From NCBI RefSeq assembly GCF_902150035.1, contig NZ_LR597501.1, positions 186,001-250,000 on the forward strand: DNA of 64,000 nucleotides, written 5' to 3'. Below are positions 57,923 through 64,000 of the stretch, one piece after another. The stretch comes from Enorma burkinafasonensis. GTDB taxonomy: Bacteria; Actinomycetota; Coriobacteriia; Coriobacteriales; Coriobacteriaceae. Every line of letters begins with the position of its first letter. Within the stretch, counting starts at the first letter, position 1. Below the pieces are notes generated by a model. That model was given only the letters and a program-made list of their open reading frames with translations, was not told the DNA's origin and did not search any database. The translations under genes and the position numbers were made by a program.

Positions 57923-58489
57923 CTACGCGCGCAGGTCGAGCTCCATGAGGTGCGCGGCGTGCACCACACCGTCCTCGTAGTGCAAAACGAAGACACCGCG
58001 GTCCTCGTAGCCGTGCGCGCGGTACAAACGCACCGCCGGCTCGTTGTTGTCGAACACGTCGAGGCGCAGCGTCGCGAAGCCGCGCTCGCGCGCCGCGGTG
58101 CTCGAGGCCTCGAGCAGGACGGGCGCGATACCCTGCCCCCGGTGCGCAGGGTCGACGACGAACAGGTGCAGGACGCCCACCTGGGGCTGCGGCGCATCGA
58201 TGCGCCACGGCGCGACGGCATAGGTGGGGTCGTCGGCGTTGTCGACCACGCACGCGCCCACGACCTCCCCCGCGAGCTCCGCGACGATGAGCTCGCCGGC
58301 GGCGATGCGCTCGAGGAGCCCCTCACGGGTGGGGTAGTTCCCCCAGACCCACTCGATATCGAACGCGGTGCCCGCCATGTCGCGGCAGGCCGCCTCGTAG
58401 ACGGCGCAGACCGCATCCAGGTCGGCCGGCGCCGCGGGCCGCACGCGCAGGTCGCGCGCGGGCGTCTTCCCAGCATGCTCGCAAGCCAT
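57923..58489 (-). CDS. GNAT-family N-acetyltransferase
   Basis: A 188-residue acetyl-CoA-dependent transferase. The central motif A is FVVDPAHRGQGIAPVLLEAS (the R-G-Q-G-I acetyl-CoA loop), preceded by beta strands with GELIVAELAGEVVGACVV and followed by LRLDVFDNNEPAVRLYRAHG. The substrate cannot be predicted; many such genes acetylate small amines or protein N-termini. The ATG at 58489 has AGGGGG upstream and lies 9 bp after metK, so the two are co-transcribed. A 123-bp gap separates it from priA. Confidence 0.88.
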   Translation of the reverse strand: MACEHAGKTPARDLRVRPAAPADLDAVCAVYEAACRDMAGTAFDIEWVWGNYPTREGLLERIAAGELIVAELAGEVVGACVVDNADDPTYAVAPWRIDAPQPQVGVLHLFVVDPAHRGQGIAPVLLEASSTAARERGFATLRLDVFDNNEPAVRLYRAHGYEDRGVFVLHYEDGVVHAAHLMELDLRA

Positions 58490-58498
58490 GGAAACCCC

Positions 58499-59794
<1,296 letters not shown>

Positions 59795-59928
59795 GTTGGT
59801 TCCCTTCTTGAGATGACGTAGTCCACCGGCGGCCGTTACCATTCCGCCGGGCACGCGCTCGCGATGGCGAGCCTAGTGATTGTACTCCCCCGCCGGGACG
59901 CTCGGGCGCGAATCGACCGAGCAGCGTC

Positions 59929-62537
59929 TCATCCACCGAAAACGGACGAAACCGTCTCGCGGCCCGCGAGACGCTCGGGCCGCACGCGGCGCTTCGTGCG
60001 CGTGAGCGCGAGCAGGAGCGCCAAGGCGGCAGCGATCCACACCGCGGCCGCGACAGCCGAGGTGCCGAGCCCCGCCATCGAGCCCGCGACGGCACCCCTG
60101 AGCGCATCCGCGAGAAGCGGCACCGGAAGCACGCGCGCGAGCGCGGCCAACGCACCTCCCACCGCATACGAGGGCAGGACCGCGCCGGCGCACAGGAGCT
60201 GGAGGGCGAGCAGGCCGAGCGACACCGGCGCGGCCAGGCGGCCGCAGACGAGGCGGACGAGCTGGGCGATGAGCGCCAGCGCAACCGACCACGCGAGCAC
60301 GAGGGCGATAAGCGCGGGCAGCGAGGCCGCCTCGACGCCGCCGATGAGCACGAGGGCGGCCACCGCGATAAGGCCCTGTGCGAGCCCGAAGAGCGCATGG
60401 AGCGCGCAGGGCGCGAGCACCGACGCGGGCGCAGAGTCCACGAGCAGAGCGCGCCGGTCGTAGGGCGCCACGACATGCGAGCACGCAAGGCACCCGAGCC
60501 AGAGCGCCGCCGCGAGCGCTATGGGCGCGATCTGCGAGGCCGTCGAGGGGGCCTCGTTCACCACCGTCGTCGCGAGCGTGACCGGGCGCGAGGCGACCTC
60601 GGCGCGCTCGTCCGCCCCGGACGAGACGTCCTGGAGCGCCTCGCCCGATGCCTGCATGGTGTCCGTGACCGTCTGGGACCCCTCGCCGAGCTGGCCGATC
60701 CCCTGGGCGAGCTGCCCCTGGACGCTCGCGAGGGCGCCGAGGCCGTCACCCAGGCCGGACACACCCGTCCCCACGGCCGAGAGCGCCTGGCCGAGCGTGA
60801 CGCCGCCGCTGCCGAGCTGCGCGCTCGCCGAGGAGAAGCCCTCGAGCGCCTGCGAGAGGGCCTGGGTACCCGCCGAGATGCCCGTGGCGCCGGCGCCGAT
60901 GGCGCCATCGGATGAGAGCAGCGAGGCCGTCGTCTCGACACCTGCCGAGAGCCGGTCCGTGAGCGCCGGCACCTGGGCGAGCTGACGTTGCGCGATGGCC
61001 ACGTCGGCAAGTGCGGAGGAGATGGAGGTGCCATGGTCTGCAAGCGAGCCCGCGATGGATGCGGTGGCATCGCTCGCCGCGGCGGCGCTTTCCTGGAAAC
61101 TCGACGCGTCCTGCGAGAAATCCCCGATCGCGGTAGCCGCCGCATCGATGCCGCCGGTAGCGGTCCCGGCGGCGGTCGAGAGCGCTTGCGCCTGCTGCGA
61201 TGCGGTCTCCGCTCCCGCCTCGAGGCGCGGGGCCGCCTCCTGGAACGCCTGCGCATCGGCCTCGTAGGCGGCGATGAGATCGGTCTGCTCCTGGGTGATC
61301 GTCCCGCCGGCCGCCTCGGCCTCGAGCGCCGCGGCGAGGGCGATGACCCGGTCGCGGCCGTTCGCCCCGAGCCATCCCTCGCCCGCCTCACCCACTGCGG
61401 AGGCATCGGCGGCAAGACCGCTCTCGCCGTCGGCGCCGTTCACGGTGGCGGCCAGCGCGGATGCGGAGTCCGCTGCATCCTGGACCCCGCCGCGCGCCTG
61501 CTCGACGGCCTCCGCCGCTTCGGAGGCGGCACCCTGCACGCTATCGGCAAGAGACGACATGCTCGCCTGCGCTTGACCCAGTTCCTCCATCGGGGCGGCG
61601 AGCTCGCCCACGAGCTCGGCGAGGCCAGCGAGCGCCTCGGAGCTTTGCGCCAGCCGTTCGTTCGCGGCGCTCGTGAGCCCGCCCACGCCGTCGATGCCCT
61701 GGGCGACGGCGGCAAGGCCGTCCGCCGCCTGGTCGAGCCCCGTCGCGAGCGCCTCCGACCCCGCGAAAAGCGGGGATACCGCCTGCTCGTTCACCATGTC
61801 GATGCCCTCGGCGAGCGCTTGGTTTCCGGTGCCGAGCGCGCCGGTGCCCTGCGCGATGGCGTCGACGCCCTGGGTGAGCGCGGCGGTACCCTCCGCCGTC
61901 TGCTCGAGCCCCGAGGCGACGCCCGCCGCGCCCTGCCCGAGCGCATCATACGCCTCGTCGAGCATGACCGCGCCGTCGGCGGTGAGCGTGAGGCGCGACG
62001 CCTCGCCGCTCACGTCGTTCAAGATGGAGACGAGGTACTGCTCCCCGAGCTCGCCCCTCAGGCGCTGCTGCACCAGGCGCATGACGGCAGAGCCCTCACG
62101 GGTCGCGAGCACGTTTTGCGCGCCGTCCGAGATGACCTCGATGCGCGCCTGCGCGGGGTCGTCGCCCTCGAGGCTCGCCACCTGCTCGGAGTACTCCTCG
62201 GGAATCTGGACGATCAGGGTGTAGGCGCCCGACGCGAGGCCCTCGTCCGCCGTCGCGCGGTCCACCTCGTCCCAGGCGACGTCGCCCGCATCGATGAGCT
62301 CGTGCACGAGGTCGTCGCCCGCGCGCACCTCCTTGCCGGAGGCATCCTTCGCCCCCCGGTCGAGGTTGACGAGCGCGACCGCCATCCGCCCGCTCGCATC
62401 GAGCGACGGCGCCACCACCACGACGAGCATAAGCGCGAGCACCGCCGGGACCAGCAGCGCCGCGATGGCCGCGATGCCGTGGGAGCGCTCGCGCGCGAGG
62501 CGCGAGGCTGCCTGACGCAGCGTATCCATGAAGCCGT

Positions 62538-62541
<4 letters not shown>
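59929..62541 (-). CDS. YhgE/Pip-family membrane protein with ABC-2-type helices
   Basis: An 870-residue protein: one N-terminal TM (about 23-45), a large extracytoplasmic region (about 50-670) rich in Ala/Gly with repeated GxxxL-type heptads predicted to be helical, and five C-terminal TMs (about 675-850). This layout matches YhgE/Pip (phage infection protein) and ABC-2 permeases linked to export of surface or WXG100-type material. Function unknown here. The start is GTG at 62541 with GGAGG upstream and overlaps the stop of the ABC-like gene by four bases; an ATG at 62529 lacks a ribosome site. The ABC-like partner is translationally coupled. Confidence 0.85.

Positions 62542-64000
<1,459 letters not shown>

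Noticed and set aside
59795-59928. SAM riboswitch upstream of metK
   Set aside because: Only a 7-bp stem is present; none of the conserved SAM-I core elements was found.

Overview
The window is a gene-dense chromosomal stretch, roughly two-thirds G+C by eye, from a Gram-positive anaerobe. The most likely source is a Coriobacteriia actinobacterium (Collinsella/Olsenella-like). Support: an actinobacterial-style cluster (coaD, a SepIVA/DivIVA-like gene, yceD, rpmF, plsX, acpP, rnc, smc, ftsY), combined with Firmicutes-like traits (GlgC/GlgD pair, FakA, Asp23, MurT, bifunctional AdhE, YitT). This taxonomic call is inference from content and order; no database was searched. No prophage, CRISPR array, rRNA or tRNA gene, or complete insertion sequence was seen.

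Layout. 1-10256: ftsH (cut by the left edge), a MATE transporter, then thyA, a dihydrofolate reductase and a SpoU methyltransferase on the minus strand; a MerR regulator divergent from a YitT-like membrane gene with a MerR-type operator between them; an AEC transporter and ffh. 10257-25377: an esterase, then two large minus-strand runs: asp23-fakA-recG-rsmD-coaD-sepIVA-like-yceD and rpmF-plsX-acpP-rnc-smc-ftsY. Both SRP GTPases (Ffh, FtsY) are in the window. 25680-35555: murT without an adjacent gatD, a heterodimeric ABC exporter, rpmB, adhE and a small kinase-like gene. 35934-37325: a thiamine pyrophosphokinase-like gene and a HAD phosphatase.

37618-51785 is a glycogen module: glgB, glgP, glgC, glgD, glgA, an unknown zinc-ribbon membrane protein, and a GH13-GH77 fusion enzyme. 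It can make ADP-glucose, polymerise and branch it, then degrade and recycle it. GlgB and GlgA both end in long Lys/Ala-rich histone-H1-like tails, the most unusual protein feature here.

51897-64000: an FmdB-like zinc ribbon; the metK-GNAT-priA-def-fmt-rsmB cluster on the minus strand; a YhgE/Pip-type membrane protein paired with an ABC-ATPase-like protein that has lost its nucleotide-binding motifs; and the start of gltX at the right edge.

Four intergenic inverted-repeat elements (5036-5172, 10287-10376, 35697-35849, 63367-63436) are not explained by the genes. The 35697-35849 element has 25-bp inverted ends including terminal TA and looks like a MITE. Gene starts were chosen from Shine-Dalgarno position and family alignment; several genes start with GTG (rnc, asp23, the first ABC gene, priA, both genes of the YhgE pair).
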